Assembly: GCA_041164825.1 (NCBI GenBank)
Contig: JBEAOO010000162.1
Coordinates: forward strand, 1-6,845
Reading direction: 5' to 3'
Origin: JBEAOO01 sp041164825
Lineage (GTDB): Bacteria; Pseudomonadota; Gammaproteobacteria; Burkholderiales; Burkholderiaceae_C
DNA: 6,845 bases
This document shows positions 5,299-6,845 of the stretch, piece after piece. The position numbers were made by a program, and so were the translations under genes. The notes under the pieces were generated by a model, which made no database searches, was not told the DNA's origin, and worked only from the letters and a program-made list of their open reading frames with translations. The first letter of the stretch is position 1. The number at the start of each line of letters is the position of its first letter.

Positions 5299-6845
5299 AC
5301 AGCGGTGGGCGCGGGCGTCACCCGCGTGGTGGTAGCTTCAGCGTCAGCTGAGGACGCGCGCGCGCCGCCATCGAGCGCATCAATGCGCTGCCCCGACAAG
5401 GCCTCGCGCACCCGCGCATCCATGCGCCGTCCGGCAAACGGCGTGGTGGCTTGGTTGAGCCCATCGCTGGCGCGGCGCAGCACGTCGCGCATCGCCTTTT
5501 GCTCGGCCGCGTTGCCGCCTTCGCTTTGCGCGCATTGCTCCAAGCCATCGGCCACGTCTTGCATGGCGCGAAGGATGGCGAACTGCTCTTTGGGCAGCAG
5601 CAGCGCGCCGTCTTGATGCAGCGCGGCGTCCACGGCGTCGAGCAACTGGCGGCCTTCTACCTCGGCCTCGCGCAGCATGCGCGCCGCGGCGTCAAACTCG
5701 GCGTGGCCGATGGCGTCGCGCAGCATGCCGGCCACCTCGTCGTTGGCCAGGCCGTGGCTGGGCTTCACCTCCACATGCGCCATCACGCCGCTGACCTGCT
5801 CTTGCGCGCTCACGCTCAGCAGCCCGTCGGCATCGATCTGAAACGTGACGCGGATGCGCGCCGCGCCCGCCACCATCGGCGGGATGCCGCGCAGCGTGAA
5901 GCGCGCCAGCGAGCGGCACTCGCTCACCAGCTCGCGCTCGCCTTGCACCACGTGCATGGCCATGGCGGTTTGGCCATCCTTGAAGGTGGTGAACTCCTGC
6001 GCGCGCGCGGTGGGCACGGTGGAGTTGCGGGGGATCACTTTTTCCACCAAGCCGCCCATGGTCTCCAGACCCAGCGAGAGCGGGCACACATCGAGCAGCA
6101 GCAAACCGTTGTCGCCCACCGCGCGGTTGCCCGCCAGCTGATCGGCCTGGATGGCCGCGCCCAGCGCCACCGCTTCATCGGGGTTGATGCCGGTGTAGGG
6201 CGTGCGGCCAAACAGCTCGGCCACCGCGCGGCGCACTTGCAGCAAGCGCGTCGAGCCCCCCACCAGCACCACGCCGTCCACCTCGGCGGCCTTCAACCCG
6301 GCGTCGCGCAGCGCGCGCTTCACGGGGCCCAGCGTGCGCGCCACCAGCGGCTCGACCAAGGTGTCGAAGATCGGCCGGGTGAGCAGCGCGCTGGCCTGGC
6401 GGCATTGCACGGTGACATGCTCGACGTCAGACAGCGCCTCTTTGGCTTGCCGCGCCGCAGCGCGCAAGGCGCCGGCATCGGCCGGGCCCCAGGCCTGGGT
6501 GCGGTCTTGCGCGCAAAACCACTCGACGACGGCCTGGTCCACATCGTCGCCGCCGAGCTGTGCGTCGCCGTTGGTGGACAGCACCTCGAACACACCGCGT
6601 GTGAGCCGCAAGATGCTCACGTCAAACGTGCCGCCGCCCAGGTCATACACCACGTAGACGCCTTCGCTGGCGGTGTCGAGGCCATAGGCCACGGCCGCCG
6701 CAGTGGGCTCGTTGAGCAGGCGCAGCACGTTGATGCCAGCGGCCAGGGCGGCGTCTTTGGTGGCCTGCCGCTGCGCGTCGTCAAAGTAGGCCGGCACGGT
6801 GATCACCGCGCCCACCAAGGCGCCGCCCAGCGCGGCTTCGGCGCG
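5292..6845 (-). CDS. hscA: Fe-S assembly co-chaperone HscA (Hsp70 family), N-terminus beyond the window
   Basis: HscA is the specialised Hsp70 that, with HscB, acts on IscU to help release Fe-S clusters. The reading frame is open to the right edge, so only the last 517 residues are seen; about 145 N-terminal residues are probably missing, by comparison with E. coli HscA (616). Visible in order (numbers count from the window edge) are VITVPAYFDDAQRQ near the start, the phosphate-binding DLGGGTFD at 68-75, ALGAAIQAD preceded by VGGSTR at 195-200, the interdomain linker LLLLDVCPLSLGLE at 248-261, then the substrate-binding domain with FTTFKDGQTAM and VTFQIDADGLLSVSA. The phrase EKVIPRNSTVP and the absence of the DnaK-type C-terminal tail support HscA over DnaK, as does fdx immediately downstream. 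About 26 residues of Ala/Thr-rich sequence extend past the usual end. Other isc genes are expected further right. Confidence 0.96.
   Translation of the reverse strand, partial: RAEAALGGALVGAVITVPAYFDDAQRQATKDAALAAGINVLRLLNEPTAAAVAYGLDTASEGVYVVYDLGGGTFDVSILRLTRGVFEVLSTNGDAQLGGDDVDQAVVEWFCAQDRTQAWGPADAGALRAAARQAKEALSDVEHVTVQCRQASALLTRPIFDTLVEPLVARTLGPVKRALRDAGLKAAEVDGVVLVGGSTRLLQVRRAVAELFGRTPYTGINPDEAVALGAAIQADQLAGNRAVGDNGLLLLDVCPLSLGLETMGGLVEKVIPRNSTVPTARAQEFTTFKDGQTAMAMHVVQGERELVSECRSLARFTLRGIPPMVAGAARIRVTFQIDADGLLSVSAQEQVSGVMAHVEVKPSHGLANDEVAGMLRDAIGHAEFDAAARMLREAEVEGRQLLDAVDAALHQDGALLLPKEQFAILRAMQDVADGLEQCAQSEGGNAAEQKAMRDVLRRASDGLNQATTPFAGRRMDARVREALSGQRIDALDGGARASSADAEATTTRVTPAPTAVA

Overview
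The window is GC-rich (roughly two thirds G+C, judged by eye). Its gene content and protein sequences fit a betaproteobacterium of the Burkholderiales, most likely of the Comamonadaceae type. Seven genes are supported. Five belong to molybdate uptake and sensing, and two to the ISC iron-sulfur assembly pathway.

Positions 2-3505, minus strand, carry an apparent operon in the order modE-modA-modB-modC. It encodes a molybdate-responsive regulator, a periplasmic molybdate-binding protein, an inner-membrane permease and an ATPase. modB and modC overlap by 4 bp, and the other gaps are about 33-46 bp. Diverging from modE at 3707-4144 (plus strand) is a small cytoplasmic molbindin made of two Mop/TOBE domains. 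The 201-bp divergent region holds a good match to a ModE operator (3634-3657). ModE can therefore plausibly read cytoplasmic molybdate and set expression of the transporter and of the molbindin store or buffer. Five Mop domains lie in this one locus: two in ModE, two in the molbindin and one in ModC.

Positions 4145-4805 contain no credible gene. Most of this stretch (4195-4782) is one large imperfect inverted repeat. Its arms include a perfect 45-bp pair and a 52-bp pair with one mismatch, and each arm also folds into local hairpins. It sits between the convergent ends of the molbindin and ferredoxin genes. This is the least explained part of the window.

Positions 4806-6845, minus strand, hold fdx (ISC-type [2Fe-2S] ferredoxin) preceded by hscA (Hsp70-type chaperone for IscU). 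hscA runs off the right edge, so about the first quarter of the protein is missing. This is the distal end of an isc cluster whose earlier genes presumably lie to the right. No tRNA, rRNA, CRISPR array, transposase or phage gene was seen.
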